Positions 1 to 8,807 of a stretch of 64,000 bases of DNA are shown here, one piece after another. The stretch's first letter is position 1. Each line of letters opens with the position of its first letter. The position numbers and the translations under genes were made by a program. The DNA comes from Lentibacter algarum (GTDB lineage: Bacteria > Pseudomonadota > Alphaproteobacteria > Rhodobacterales > Rhodobacteraceae): NCBI RefSeq assembly GCF_018860975.1, contig NZ_JAHKQI010000002.1, forward strand, positions 186,001-250,000, given 5' to 3'. The notes under the pieces were generated by a model, which did not search any database, had not been told where the DNA came from, and worked only from the letters and a program-made list of their open reading frames with translations.

Positions 1-880
1 CACGGTCGATCATCAGATCAAGCGCTTTCTCGGCTTGTCCGATAGAGCGCATGCAGTGGTGAATACGGCCTGGTCCGAGGCGCACCTGGCTGATCTCAAA
101 GCCTTTGCCCTCACCCCAGAGGATGTTCTCTTCCGGCACGCGCACGTTGGTAAACCGGATGTGCATATGCCCGTGCGGCGCGTCGTCATGGCCGAAAACG
201 TGCATCGGGCCGACGATCTCGACACCGGGGTGATCCATCGGCACGAGGATTTGGGATTGCTGGCGGAAGGCCTCAGCGTCGGGGGAGGTTTTGACCATCA
301 CGATCATGATTTTGCAGCGCGGATCACCGGCACCAGAGATATAGTATTTCTCGCCGTTCATCACCCACTCGCCGTTTTCCAGCACCGCAGTCATGCCGAT
401 GTTCTTGGCATCCGAGGAGGCGCGATCAGGTTCGGTCATGGCAAAAGCCGAGCGGATTTCACCGGCCAAGAGCGGCTTCAGCCACTGTTCTTTTTGGGCG
501 GGTGTGCCGATGCGCTCGAGCACTTCCATGTTGCCCGTGTCTGGCGCCGAGCAGTTAAGGGTTTCCGAGGCGAGGGGGTTCTTGCCCAGCTCGGCAGCGA
601 TGTAGGCATAGTCGAGGTTGGCCAAGCCTTCGCCTGTTTCGGCGTTGGGCAAGAAGAAGTTCCAAAGCCCCGCGTCTCGGGCTTTTTGTTTGGCTTCTTC
701 GAGCAGTTCAAGCTGGCGCGGATGGTATGACCAGCGATCCTCGCGGCCTTCACCGAGTCGGTGAAACTCTTCTGTCATCGGATCAACATTTTCGCGGATG
801 TGCTTGATGACTGCGTTCAGGAGCGGTTTGGCTTTGTCGGAAATGCCAAGGTTGTTCAGGTTTGTATCTTTGTCAGACAT
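1..880 (-). CDS. acyl-CoA dehydrogenase, C-terminus beyond window
   Basis: About 293 N-terminal residues of an FAD-dependent acyl-CoA dehydrogenase, which introduces the alpha-beta double bond in an acyl-CoA. I translated it by hand because it runs off the window edge without a stop. It begins MSDKDTNLNNLGISDKAK. The stretch AFAMTEPDRASSDAKNIGM is the flavin/substrate signature in the form seen in the ACAD10/ACAD11-like branch, followed by NGEKYYISGAGD. The ATG at 880 has a strong AGGAGG ribosome site 7 bases upstream. It is the last visible gene of the minus-strand operon, 24 bases after the enoyl-CoA hydratase. The substrate is unknown. The family call is firm. Confidence 0.9.
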   Translation of the reverse strand, partial: MSDKDTNLNNLGISDKAKPLLNAVIKHIRENVDPMTEEFHRLGEGREDRWSYHPRQLELLEEAKQKARDAGLWNFFLPNAETGEGLANLDYAYIAAELGKNPLASETLNCSAPDTGNMEVLERIGTPAQKEQWLKPLLAGEIRSAFAMTEPDRASSDAKNIGMTAVLENGEWVMNGEKYYISGAGDPRCKIMIVMVKTSPDAEAFRQQSQILVPMDHPGVEIVGPMHVFGHDDAPHGHMHIRFTNVRVPEENILWGEGKGFEISQVRLGPGRIHHCMRSIGQAEKALDLMIDR

Positions 881-904
881 TTAGGTGCCTCCTATTTGGC
901 AAGA

Positions 905-1684
905 TTATTTGTTGACCCAGTTGGGCGCACGCTTTGCAACGAAGGCGTCGACGCCTTCTTTGAAATCTTCGGTTTTTGACAGATCGGCGATCACTTCACG
1001 AGAGAAAGCGATGCTGTCTTTCATGCCGTCACGCAGGTGCATGTCATTGAGCACCCGCTTGGTTGCTTTGACGGCAGAAGGCGAGACCGCGCAGAGCTGC
1101 TCGGCTTTTTCCATCGCTTTTTCCATCAGCTGATCGGCGGGGTAGACAGCGTTGACGCAGCCCAGCTCAAGCGCCTCGGCGGCACTGATCGTGCGGCCTG
1201 TGAACATGAGCTCTTGCGCGGCCAAACGGCCAATGTAGCGTGACAGACGCTGCACACCGGAAGCAGCTGCAAAGAAGCCGACTTTGACTTCAGGCAAGGC
1301 GAACTTGGCGGTGTCAGCCGCGAGGATGATGTCGCAAGACAGCGCAGTTTCAAACCCGCCGCCCATGGCAAAGCCGTTGACGGCTGCGATGATAGGTTTC
1401 TCCAGATCAAAGCGCGAGGAGAGGCCGGCAAAGCCTGTCTCGGTCATCTTGGCTTTGCTTGTGCCCGCTGCCGTTGCTTTCAGATCATTGCCAGCGGTGA
1501 AGGCCTTGTCGCCCGCGCCTGTGAGCACGGCAACCCAGAGGTCTTGATTGGCAGCGAACTTGTCCCAGCAGTCGGCCATCTCGTTGTGCATATCGACGTG
1601 CACTGCGTTGTAAACTTCCGGGCGGTTCATGGTGACAAGTAGCACATGTCCGCGCGTCTCGGTCTTGATAAACTCGTAGCTCAT
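905..1684 (-). CDS. enoyl-CoA hydratase/isomerase family protein
   Basis: A 259-residue crotonase-fold protein expected to hydrate a 2-enoyl-CoA. The oxyanion-hole segments are visible as FTAGNDLKA (about residues 63-71) and GFAMGGGFE (about 109-117), and FALPEVKVGFF follows. The length is normal for a single-domain hydratase. The ATG at 1684 overlaps the stop of the upstream 3-hydroxyacyl-CoA dehydrogenase gene by 4 bases (ATGA) and has a GGAGG site, which suggests coupled translation. It is unlike the CaiD-like hydratase at 51.9 kb in its C-terminus (KRAPNWVNK rather than KRDPVWKGR), so the two probably act on different acyl-CoAs. Confidence 0.9.
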   Translation of the reverse strand: MSYEFIKTETRGHVLLVTMNRPEVYNAVHVDMHNEMADCWDKFAANQDLWVAVLTGAGDKAFTAGNDLKATAAGTSKAKMTETGFAGLSSRFDLEKPIIAAVNGFAMGGGFETALSCDIILAADTAKFALPEVKVGFFAAASGVQRLSRYIGRLAAQELMFTGRTISAAEALELGCVNAVYPADQLMEKAMEKAEQLCAVSPSAVKATKRVLNDMHLRDGMKDSIAFSREVIADLSKTEDFKEGVDAFVAKRAPNWVNK

Positions 1685-2973
1685 ACTTTTAGTCCTCCGG
1701 TGTCGATTTCGGTGAATTTGCCACCGTCAGCCGCGAGTTTGCGCAGCGTTTGGGCGGGTGTAAATGCCGGATCTGCCGCGCCGAGTTTTTCCATTACGTC
1801 AAGCACCGCCTGCGCGCCGACCATGTCGCCGTAAAACATCGGGCCGCCTTTGTCGGCGGGCCAGCCGTAGCCGTTGAGCCAGACAACATCGATATCAGAA
1901 GGACGCTGGGCTTTGTTCTCCTCAAGGATTTTGATGGCTTCGTTGATCATCGGATAGATGCAGTTTTCGATGATCTCCTCCGCGCTCATGGAGCTTGGCT
2001 CAGCGCCGGTGATATCGCGGATGATGCCAGCGGTCACGTCCGAGGGCACGGGGCGGCGGTCTTCGTCGTAGTCGTAAAAGCCTGCTTTGGTTTTCTGGCC
2101 GCGGCGGTCAAGCTCGCAGAGCGCGTCGCGAATGGGGTTGTCGGTTTTCGCACCTTTTGACCAACCGATATCAAGGCCTGCCAGATCAGACATCTGGAAG
2201 GGGCCCATCTTGAAGCCAAAGCTGTTGAGGGCTGCGTCAACATCCCACGGCATGACGCCTTGGTAGACCAGTTTGTTGGCTTGTATCTGACGGGCAAACA
2301 GGATGCGGTTGCCAACAAAGCCGGGGCAAACGCCCACGAGGGTTGCGATCTTGTTGATGTCGCGCGCCAGAGACATGCAAGTCGCGACGACATCATCGGC
2401 GGTGTGCTTGGCGCGGACGATCTCAAGCAGCTTCATCACGTTGGCGGGCGAGAAGAAGTGCAATCCGATCACATCTTCCGGCCGCTTGGTCATGCTGGCG
2501 ATCTCGTTAATGTCGAGCGCCGAGGTGTTGGTGGCCAGTATCGCGCCGGGCTTCATTACGGCGTCAAGCTCGGTGAAGATTTTGCGCTTAAGCGCCATGT
2601 CTTCAAACACGGCTTCAATGACCAGATCACAATCCGCCAGATCGGCTATCGCCAGCCGCCCGTCAAAGCGGGCCATACGGGCCTCGACTTCTTCTTGCGG
2701 AAAGCGGCCTTTGTCGGAGGAGCGCTGATAGTTGCCGCGCACCACGCCAAGCCCGCGATCAAGCGCTTCCTGCTTGGTTTCAACAATCTTGATCTCATAA
2801 CCAGCGGTGGCAAAGTTCATCGCGATACCGCCGCCCATCGTGCCTGCGCCGATGATGCCGACAGTCTTTATAGGGCGCTTTGGCGTGCTTTCAGACAGGC
2901 CGGGAACTTGCCATGCTTGTTTGCCGGCTTCGGCGATATATGCGCCTGTCTCGGCTTCGGTTGGGTGTGTCAT
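1681..2973 (-). CDS. 3-hydroxyacyl-CoA dehydrogenase
   Basis: A 430-residue NAD-dependent dehydrogenase that oxidises 3-hydroxyacyl-CoA to 3-ketoacyl-CoA. The Rossmann motif VGIIGAGTMGGGIA lies near residue 40, the family signature HFFSPANVMKLLEIV in the middle of the protein, and CPGFVGNRI at the start of the C-terminal domain. Unlike FadB/FadJ it carries no fused hydratase domain; the hydratase is the next gene. I chose the ATG at 2973 because it overlaps the ligase stop by 4 bases; a longer reading frame upstream would run inside the ligase gene. No thiolase is visible in this operon, though it could lie beyond the window edge. Confidence 0.92.
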   Translation of the reverse strand: MTHPTEAETGAYIAEAGKQAWQVPGLSESTPKRPIKTVGIIGAGTMGGGIAMNFATAGYEIKIVETKQEALDRGLGVVRGNYQRSSDKGRFPQEEVEARMARFDGRLAIADLADCDLVIEAVFEDMALKRKIFTELDAVMKPGAILATNTSALDINEIASMTKRPEDVIGLHFFSPANVMKLLEIVRAKHTADDVVATCMSLARDINKIATLVGVCPGFVGNRILFARQIQANKLVYQGVMPWDVDAALNSFGFKMGPFQMSDLAGLDIGWSKGAKTDNPIRDALCELDRRGQKTKAGFYDYDEDRRPVPSDVTAGIIRDITGAEPSSMSAEEIIENCIYPMINEAIKILEENKAQRPSDIDVVWLNGYGWPADKGGPMFYGDMVGAQAVLDVMEKLGAADPAFTPAQTLRKLAADGGKFTEIDTGGLKV

Positions 2974-4676
2974 ACTGTTGCCTCTTGGTTGTTCAGACAG
3001 GCCGTGCGAATGGCACGCCTGTCGCTTTTGTCGGTGGCCGCGCGAGGGAAGCTTTGGTGTTGAGTCCAAAGGTGCGCGGGGAGTTTGTATTTGGCGAGGG
3101 TGCCGTCGAGGAACTCCAGCATTTCTTCGAGGGTCGTCGCGGCACCTTCACGCAGATGCAGCGCAGCGCCAACAACTTCACCGAGGCGCTCATCGGGAAC
3201 CGAGAATGCCACCGCCTCAAGCACGTCGGGGTGACCGTGCAGCGCGCCCTCGACATCAAGGCAGGCGATGTTCTCGCCACCGCGAATGATGATGTTTTTC
3301 TTGCGATCTAGGATGGTGACATAGCCCTCGGCATCAAGCACGCCCAAGTCGCCGGTGCGCAGCCAGCCGTCTTGCAAGACTTCGGCTGTCGCCTCTGGTT
3401 GGTTGAGGTAGCAGCGCATGTTGGCGGGGCTTTTGACGGTGATCTCTCCGAGCTCGCCAAGGGGCAGTTCAGCGCCATCGTCACCGAGGATCTTGAGCTC
3501 TTGCAGGGGCGGGTGCAGTTTACCGGCGCTCTCGGGGCGGGCTTTATAATCGTCGCCGATCATGCCGATACCGAGCGCGTTGGTCTCTGTCATGCCCCAG
3601 CCTGTGGCGATGCCCGCATTCGGAAATGCTTTGGAAAGCCGCGCGACTTGTGCGGCGGGGCGTTTGGCCCCACCGGCGCCGAGATAGTCCATCGTCGGCA
3701 GCGTTTCACCTAGCCGCAAGGCGACTTCCATCAACTCGGCGGATTGTGTCGGAACTCCCAGAAAGCGGGTGATGTTGTTGTCGCGGATCAGCCGCACGGC
3801 CTCTTCGGGATCCCACTTGTGCATAAGGGTGATCTTGGCACCTGCGGGCAAACTGAGCAGAAACAAGGGGTGGGTTGCGGTAACGTGAAACAGCGGGGTG
3901 ACGATCAGGGCAGAAGGGCGCGGCGCGTCGGGCGCGCCGGGTTCGGGAGGGGCCGCAAGCGGGGCCATGACCGACTGCATCAACCAGCTGAACACCGCAT
4001 TAACTGCGCCTCGGTGCGTCTGCACAACGCCTTTTGGGTTTCCTGTCGTGCCGGAGGAATACATCACTGCGAAGTCGTCATCGGTGGCAATCTCGGCTTC
4101 TGGCGCATTGTCAGACTTAGCGTTTTTCACCAGTGTCTTGTAGTTGTGGTTTGTCATGTCGTGCGCGTCACGAACGCCTGCCAAAGTTAGCCCCAACGTC
4201 TCACGAAGAGGCAAAATCCGCTGCATGCGCGGGCCATCGGCAAAAACCACTTTTGCTCTGCTGTCGCGCAATGCGAACTCAAGTTCTTGGGTTGTCCAAA
4301 GTGCATTGACGAACACAACAACAGCGCCGAGCTCGGAGATAGCCAAGACAAGAGCCAGCAGTTCCGGATAGTTACGCATTGCAATTGCGACCCTGTCGCC
4401 CTGCCGCACGCCCAACTCGTCGCGCATAGCGGCGGCGGCCCGGTGAACCGTCGCTGTGAACTCTGCGTAGGTTTGGCTTTCGTTTTCGTAGGCGAGATAC
4501 TCAAGCGTTCCGTCGCTGTGAGCAGCCCATCCGGCGGCGAGTAGAGCAGGCACGGTTTGCGGTATGTTTTTGAAGGCCTTGACGGTGACGCCGCGCACTT
4601 CAACGCTGTGCACCTCAAAGACAGGGTTGGTGCTTATGACATGATTCGCGGCGGCCTCAAGTGTCATCGCAGTCAT
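2970..4676 (-). CDS. AMP-forming acyl-CoA ligase
   Basis: A 568-residue ANL-superfamily ligase that would activate a carboxylate with ATP and CoA to start the beta-oxidation encoded downstream. YSSGTTGNPKG is the ATP/P-loop-like motif, GWGMTETNALG the A5 region, and WLRTGDLG the A7/A8 hinge region. The C-terminal catalytic-lysine motif reads PRAATDKSDRR, with Asp where Gly normally precedes the Lys. It is the first gene of the operon and reads away from the ABC importer. The ATG at 4676 has only a weak ribosome site (CAGG), but a tiny upstream frame overlaps it (see next entry). Alternative start: ATG at 4667. The substrate cannot be read from the sequence. Confidence 0.88.
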   Translation of the reverse strand: MTAMTLEAAANHVISTNPVFEVHSVEVRGVTVKAFKNIPQTVPALLAAGWAAHSDGTLEYLAYENESQTYAEFTATVHRAAAAMRDELGVRQGDRVAIAMRNYPELLALVLAISELGAVVVFVNALWTTQELEFALRDSRAKVVFADGPRMQRILPLRETLGLTLAGVRDAHDMTNHNYKTLVKNAKSDNAPEAEIATDDDFAVMYSSGTTGNPKGVVQTHRGAVNAVFSWLMQSVMAPLAAPPEPGAPDAPRPSALIVTPLFHVTATHPLFLLSLPAGAKITLMHKWDPEEAVRLIRDNNITRFLGVPTQSAELMEVALRLGETLPTMDYLGAGGAKRPAAQVARLSKAFPNAGIATGWGMTETNALGIGMIGDDYKARPESAGKLHPPLQELKILGDDGAELPLGELGEITVKSPANMRCYLNQPEATAEVLQDGWLRTGDLGVLDAEGYVTILDRKKNIIIRGGENIACLDVEGALHGHPDVLEAVAFSVPDERLGEVVGAALHLREGAATTLEEMLEFLDGTLAKYKLPAHLWTQHQSFPRAATDKSDRRAIRTACLNNQEATV

Positions 4677-4699
4677 GGCGATACCTGACGAATGAACAT
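4673..4699 (-). CDS. possible 8-residue leader peptide
   Basis: A short frame (MFIRQVSP) starts six bases after a clear GGGAG ribosome site, and its stop overlaps the ATG of the acyl-CoA ligase as ATGA. The ligase start has no comparable ribosome site of its own, so ribosomes finishing the leader could restart on the ligase. This rests only on spacing and overlap; the peptide need not have any function. Confidence 0.3.
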   Translation of the reverse strand: MFIRQVSP

Positions 4700-5124
4700 G
4701 TTTCTCTCCCTTGGCGGTGAACCGCGTGCCCCTGAAACGATGCGCAAACGACTCTGTTGACCAGAGGTTAAGCGGGAAATTTGCTACTGCCAATACCGCA
4801 GAACGGAACTTGGTTCCACGAGGCGTGGTTTCGTAACGTCAGAAGTGCTTCGCAAGCTTATGAGGCGGTGCAGCGAGGCTTTTGCGCGCTTCAGTGTGGC
4901 CCTCGAAACGGCTTGGAGAGGGGCAGATGACCAGCGACAGCAACGGTTATTCTGGTGGAAAAGCACAACCGATGTTCCGGCGGAAGCGTTGTGGCGTTAT
5001 CGGATACTGGGCGGGGATGGCAAAAAAAGAAATGAGATTATCGGGTTGCATTGCGCCGTGCCAATGAGGTTAGATACCATCTGATAAGCGGCGCAAAGTC
5101 GCAAAGACAAACGGGGAGCCTGTT
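4700..5124. promoter_or_regulatory. divergent intergenic region between ligase operon and importer
   Basis: This 425-base gap must hold the promoters of both divergent operons. I see a palindrome GGAAC-TTG-GTTCC at 4805-4817, which could be an operator. A 46-codon plus-strand frame at 4927-5067 (begins MTSDSNGYSGGKAQP) has an acceptable ribosome site (GGAG, 8 bases) but resembles nothing I recognise. I see no convincing -35/-10 pair. Confidence 0.4.
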
Positions 5125-6225
5125 TTGGCTGACACAAAAATTGCCGATGCGTTCGTTGAATTCGAACGTGTCCAGAAAAGTTATGACGGCGAAGTGCTCG
5201 TTGTAAAAGACCTCAACCTCTCAATTCCCAAGGGCGAGTTTTTGACAATGCTAGGGCCGTCGGGCTCGGGCAAATCGACTTGCCTGATGATGCTGGCGGG
5301 GTTTGAAACTGCCACACATGGTGAGATCAAAATTGACGGGGTGAGCATCAATAACATTCCGCCGCACAAGCGCGGCATTGGCATGGTGTTCCAGAACTAC
5401 GCCCTGTTCCCGCATATGACGATTGCCGAAAATCTGAGCTTCCCGCTGGAAGTGCGCAAGATCGGCAAGAGTGAGCGCGAAGCCAAGGTTAAGCGCGCGC
5501 TTGATATGGTCGAGATGGGTGACTTCGGCGGGCGACGCCCTGCGCAGCTTTCGGGCGGACAGCAGCAACGTGTCGCTCTGGCGCGTGCTCTGGTGTTTGA
5601 GCCTGAGCTGGTTCTGATGGACGAACCGCTCGGCGCACTCGATAAGCAACTGCGCGAAAAGATGCAGTTTGAGATCACGCACCTAGCACATGAGCTTGGT
5701 ATCACCACGGTTTATGTGACCCACGACCAAACCGAGGCTTTGACTATGTCAGACCGCGTTGCGGTGTTTGATGACGGCCGTATCCAACAAATCGCGCCGC
5801 CGGACGAGCTGTATGAAAACCCGCAAAACTCGTTTGTTGCGCAGTTCATCGGTGAGAACAACACGCTTAGCGGCAAGGTCAAATCTATCAGCGGTGACCA
5901 ATGCGTTGTCGTGCTCGACAGCGGCGAAGAGATTGATGCGATGCCTGTGAACGTCAGTGAAGTTGGCCAACGCACAACAGTTTCAATCCGCCCCGAGCGT
6001 GTCGAATTTGACAAGAGCCGTCTGCATGCCGACGCGCACACGCTCAAGGCCGAGGTGCTTGAGTTCATCTACATGGGTGACATTTTCCGCACGCGGCTTC
6101 GGGTTGCTGGCAATGACGACTTTGTCATCAAGTCACGCAACGCACCTGACCAGACGCGCCTCAAACCGGGTGAGCAGATCGAGATCGGTTGGCTTCCTGA
6201 AGATTGCCGCGCGCTTGATGCATAA
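5125..6225 (+). CDS. polyamine-type ABC transporter ATP-binding protein (PotA-like)
   Basis: A 366-residue ATPase of an ABC importer in the spermidine/putrescine (PotA) family. Walker A GPSGSGKST is at residues 44-52, Q-loop FQNYALFPH near 91, signature LSGGQQQR, Walker B LVLMDEP and switch VTHDQTEA. A C-terminal TOBE-type regulatory region follows. The start is a TTG at 5125 with GGGGAG upstream; no in-frame ATG fits the conserved N-terminus better. It is the first gene of a five-gene plus-strand group (ATPase, binding protein, two permeases, dehydrogenase). The family transports polyamines but also betaines and opine-like compounds, so the substrate is left open. Confidence 0.93.
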   Translation: MADTKIADAFVEFERVQKSYDGEVLVVKDLNLSIPKGEFLTMLGPSGSGKSTCLMMLAGFETATHGEIKIDGVSINNIPPHKRGIGMVFQNYALFPHMTIAENLSFPLEVRKIGKSEREAKVKRALDMVEMGDFGGRRPAQLSGGQQQRVALARALVFEPELVLMDEPLGALDKQLREKMQFEITHLAHELGITTVYVTHDQTEALTMSDRVAVFDDGRIQQIAPPDELYENPQNSFVAQFIGENNTLSGKVKSISGDQCVVVLDSGEEIDAMPVNVSEVGQRTTVSIRPERVEFDKSRLHADAHTLKAEVLEFIYMGDIFRTRLRVAGNDDFVIKSRNAPDQTRLKPGEQIEIGWLPEDCRALDA

Positions 6226-6334
6226 GAATATCTCGTGTCCGACTGTTCGGATGCGACGATTGAAGTGGGCTGACGCTGCGCCTGATGCGCCAGACCGATA
6301 CTTACCAAAACAGGCGATACACGGGAGACCAAAA

Positions 6335-7438
6335 ATGAAATTTACGAAAACACTAATGGCGACAACAGCTTTGACTATGGTTGCTGGCGTTTCCGGTGCT
6401 GCTGACATGGCCGATGAAATGACCATCGTTTCATGGGGCGGCGCTTACTCCAAGTCACAGCTCAAGGCTTATCACGAGCCCTATGCTGAAAAGTCGGGTG
6501 TCAACATCATCAACGACGACAGCTCGGCTGAAGCGGTCGCAAAACTGCGCGCGATGAACGAAGCCGGCAACGTCACATGGGACGTTGTTGACGTTGTTGC
6601 AGCGGACGCCATGCGCCTTTGCGACGAAGGCCTCGCGATGGAAATTGATGCCGACACACAGCTTGCTGACGGCGACAACGGTATGAAAGCCTCTGAGGAC
6701 TTTGGCGAGCTGCTGGTCAGCGATTGCTTCATTCCGCAGATCGTTTACTCGACAACATTCGGCTACCGCACTGACCTTGTTGGTGACACACCGCCAAGCA
6801 AGATCTGTGACGTGTTTGACCTTGAAGCCTATCCTGGCAAGCGCTCGCTCGAAAAGCGCCCTATCAACAACATGGAATGGGCTTTGCTTTGTGACGGTGT
6901 TGCGAAAGAAGACGTCTATGAAGTTCTGGCAACTCCCGAAGGCCAAGACAAAGCGCTCGCAAAACTCGACACGATCAAAGACAGTGTTGTCTGGTGGTCA
7001 GCCGGTGCCGACACACCACAGCTTTTGGCTGATGGTGAAGTCATCATGGGCTCAACATACAACGGCCGTCTGTTCAGCGTGATCGAAGAGCAAAAGCAAC
7101 CTGTTGCAATGCTCTGGGACGCTCAGGTGTTTGACCTTGACGGTTGGATCATTCCGGCAGGCCTGTCAGACGAGCGTAAAGCGCGCGCACTTGATTACAT
7201 CATGTTCGCGACAGACACGCAGCGTCTTGCCGACCAAGCGAAATACATCGCTTACGGCCCTGCACGCAAGTCATCGGCTCCGCTTGTAAGCAAGCACGCT
7301 GATCTCGGCATCGATATGGCACCACACATGCCAACCGACCCGGACAACGCCAAGAACACGTTCCTTTACAACTACGAGTTCTGGGCTGACTACCGTGACG
7401 ACATCGACGCGAAGTTCCAAGCTTGGCTCGCCAAGTAA
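6335..7438 (+). CDS. polyamine-type ABC transporter substrate-binding protein
   Basis: A 367-residue periplasmic binding protein (PotD/PotF-like). A Sec signal peptide is evident: positively charged start, hydrophobic run TTALTMVAGVSG, and likely cleavage near residues 22-24. The mature part starts EMTIVSWGGAYSKSQ, the usual first strand of this family, and LADGEVIMGSTYNGR matches the family's ligand-binding region. The ATG at 6335 follows GGGAGACC; the frame is open upstream but lacks a signal peptide there. It sits 109 bases after the ATPase gene and 92 bases before the first permease gene, with a hairpin in that second gap. Confidence 0.93.
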   Translation: MKFTKTLMATTALTMVAGVSGAADMADEMTIVSWGGAYSKSQLKAYHEPYAEKSGVNIINDDSSAEAVAKLRAMNEAGNVTWDVVDVVAADAMRLCDEGLAMEIDADTQLADGDNGMKASEDFGELLVSDCFIPQIVYSTTFGYRTDLVGDTPPSKICDVFDLEAYPGKRSLEKRPINNMEWALLCDGVAKEDVYEVLATPEGQDKALAKLDTIKDSVVWWSAGADTPQLLADGEVIMGSTYNGRLFSVIEEQKQPVAMLWDAQVFDLDGWIIPAGLSDERKARALDYIMFATDTQRLADQAKYIAYGPARKSSAPLVSKHADLGIDMAPHMPTDPDNAKNTFLYNYEFWADYRDDIDAKFQAWLAK

Positions 7439-7446
7439 AGCACTTA

Positions 7447-7474
7447 GGAGAGGCCGTTATTCTGCGGCCTCTCC
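7447..7474 (+). terminator. intergenic hairpin after the binding-protein gene
   Basis: A perfect 10-bp stem (GGAGAGGCCG / CGGCCTCTCC) with an 8-base loop starts 8 bases after the stop codon. It lacks a strong T run. In many importer operons such a hairpin partly terminates or protects the mRNA so that the binding protein is made in excess over the permeases; that role is inferred here. Confidence 0.55.
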
Positions 7475-7530
7475 GACCCTCTATTTGTTAGACAATTTGT
7501 AAGAACAAGCAGACCAAAACGGGGACGAAC

Positions 7531-8802
7531 ATGAGTGAGACAACCCACACAGGCCCAGTGCTGGCGGCGGACGGAACCCCGCTTAAAAAGAGCCTTGCCC
7601 GCGCGTTACGTGTGGAAAAGATGCGGGCGTTGTTGATGATCGCACCGCTGCTTTTGTTTGTGATGTTCTCGTTTATCTGGCCGATCGGCGAGATGCTTTT
7701 CCGCTCAGTCGACAACCGTGAAGTCGGGGAAGTTTTGCCCAAAACCGTTGCTGTGCTGAAAGACTGGGATGGCACAAGTGGTGAGTTGCCAGACGAGACG
7801 GTTTATCAGGCCTTCACAGCTGACATGCTGGTGGCAATTGATGCCAAACAACACACCAAACTGGGAAGACGCTTGAATTTCGAAAAGACAGGCATCTCGA
7901 GTTTGTTTCGCAAGTCCGGTCGCAAGATCAAGAAGTTGGATCTGGAAACAGACGGCCCCTTCAAAGAAGCTCTTATCAAGATTGATAAGAAGTGGGGTGA
8001 CGTCGAAACATGGAAAGCTATCCAAACCCATTCGGTGAATTACACCAACGGCTATTACCTCAATGCGATAGACATGCAGCGCACTCCCGAGGGCGTAGCT
8101 GTACAGTCTGAAAGCAAGCGCATCATGATGACGCTGTTCAAGCGCACGCTTTGGATGTCATTGGTCATCACCGGAATGTGCGTGTTGCTCGGCTATCCTG
8201 TCGCTTGGATATTGGCGAACCTGCCTGCGCGTTCGGCGAACCTGCTGATGATCCTCGTGCTGTTGCCGTTCTGGACTTCGCTTCTGGTGCGCACCTCGGC
8301 GTGGAAAGTGATGTTGCAACAGCAGGGCGTGATCAACGAAGTGCTTGTATGGCTTGGCCTTGTGGCGACTGATGACAGGTTGGTGATTATCAACAACGCA
8401 ACCGGCACCGTGATCGCGATGACGCATATCTTGCTGCCGTTCATGATTTTGCCAATGTATTCGGTGATGCAGACCATCCAGCCGACATACCTGCGCGCCG
8501 CCAAGTCACTTGGCGCGACGAACTGGACGGCCTTCTGGCGGGTGTATTTCCCTCAGTCTATCCCCGGCATTGGAGCGGGCTCGATCTTGGTGTTTATCCT
8601 GTCGATCGGCTATTACATCACCCCCGAGATCGTCGGCGGCGCGAAGGGCGTCTTTATTTCGAACCGGATCGCTTACCACATTTCCATCTCGGGCAACTGG
8701 GGCCTCGCGGCCGCGCTTGGGGCGATCTTGCTGGCGGCGGTTCTTGTTCTCTACTGGGCCTACGACAAGATCGTGGGCATCGACAACGTGAAGTTAGGGT
8801 AA
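7531..8802 (+). CDS. polyamine-type ABC transporter permease, PotB-like, with long periplasmic insertion
   Basis: A 423-residue inner-membrane permease. TM1 is about residues 31-52 (LLMIAPLLLFVMFSFIW); the other helices begin near residue 205, and the cytoplasmic coupling loop AKSLGATNWTAFWRVYFP contacts the ATPase. PotB proteins are usually about 280-310 residues; here some 145 mostly hydrophilic residues separate TM1 from TM2, including a basic patch (FRKSGRKIKKL). The insertion would face the periplasm. It lies directly after the binding protein and 5 bases before the second permease gene. Confidence 0.92.
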   Translation: MSETTHTGPVLAADGTPLKKSLARALRVEKMRALLMIAPLLLFVMFSFIWPIGEMLFRSVDNREVGEVLPKTVAVLKDWDGTSGELPDETVYQAFTADMLVAIDAKQHTKLGRRLNFEKTGISSLFRKSGRKIKKLDLETDGPFKEALIKIDKKWGDVETWKAIQTHSVNYTNGYYLNAIDMQRTPEGVAVQSESKRIMMTLFKRTLWMSLVITGMCVLLGYPVAWILANLPARSANLLMILVLLPFWTSLLVRTSAWKVMLQQQGVINEVLVWLGLVATDDRLVIINNATGTVIAMTHILLPFMILPMYSVMQTIQPTYLRAAKSLGATNWTAFWRVYFPQSIPGIGAGSILVFILSIGYYITPEIVGGAKGVFISNRIAYHISISGNWGLAAALGAILLAAVLVLYWAYDKIVGIDNVKLG

Positions 8803-8807
8803 AGAAA

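Noticed and set aside
1-4676. DMSP demethylation genes dmdB-dmdC-dmdD
   Set aside because: The presence of a 3-hydroxyacyl-CoA dehydrogenase and the lack of any specific DmdD/DmdC hallmark fit ordinary beta-oxidation better.
4845-5084. 79-codon plus-strand frame upstream of the importer
   Set aside because: No ribosome site, Arg- and Trp-rich composition without a recognisable domain; most likely chance.
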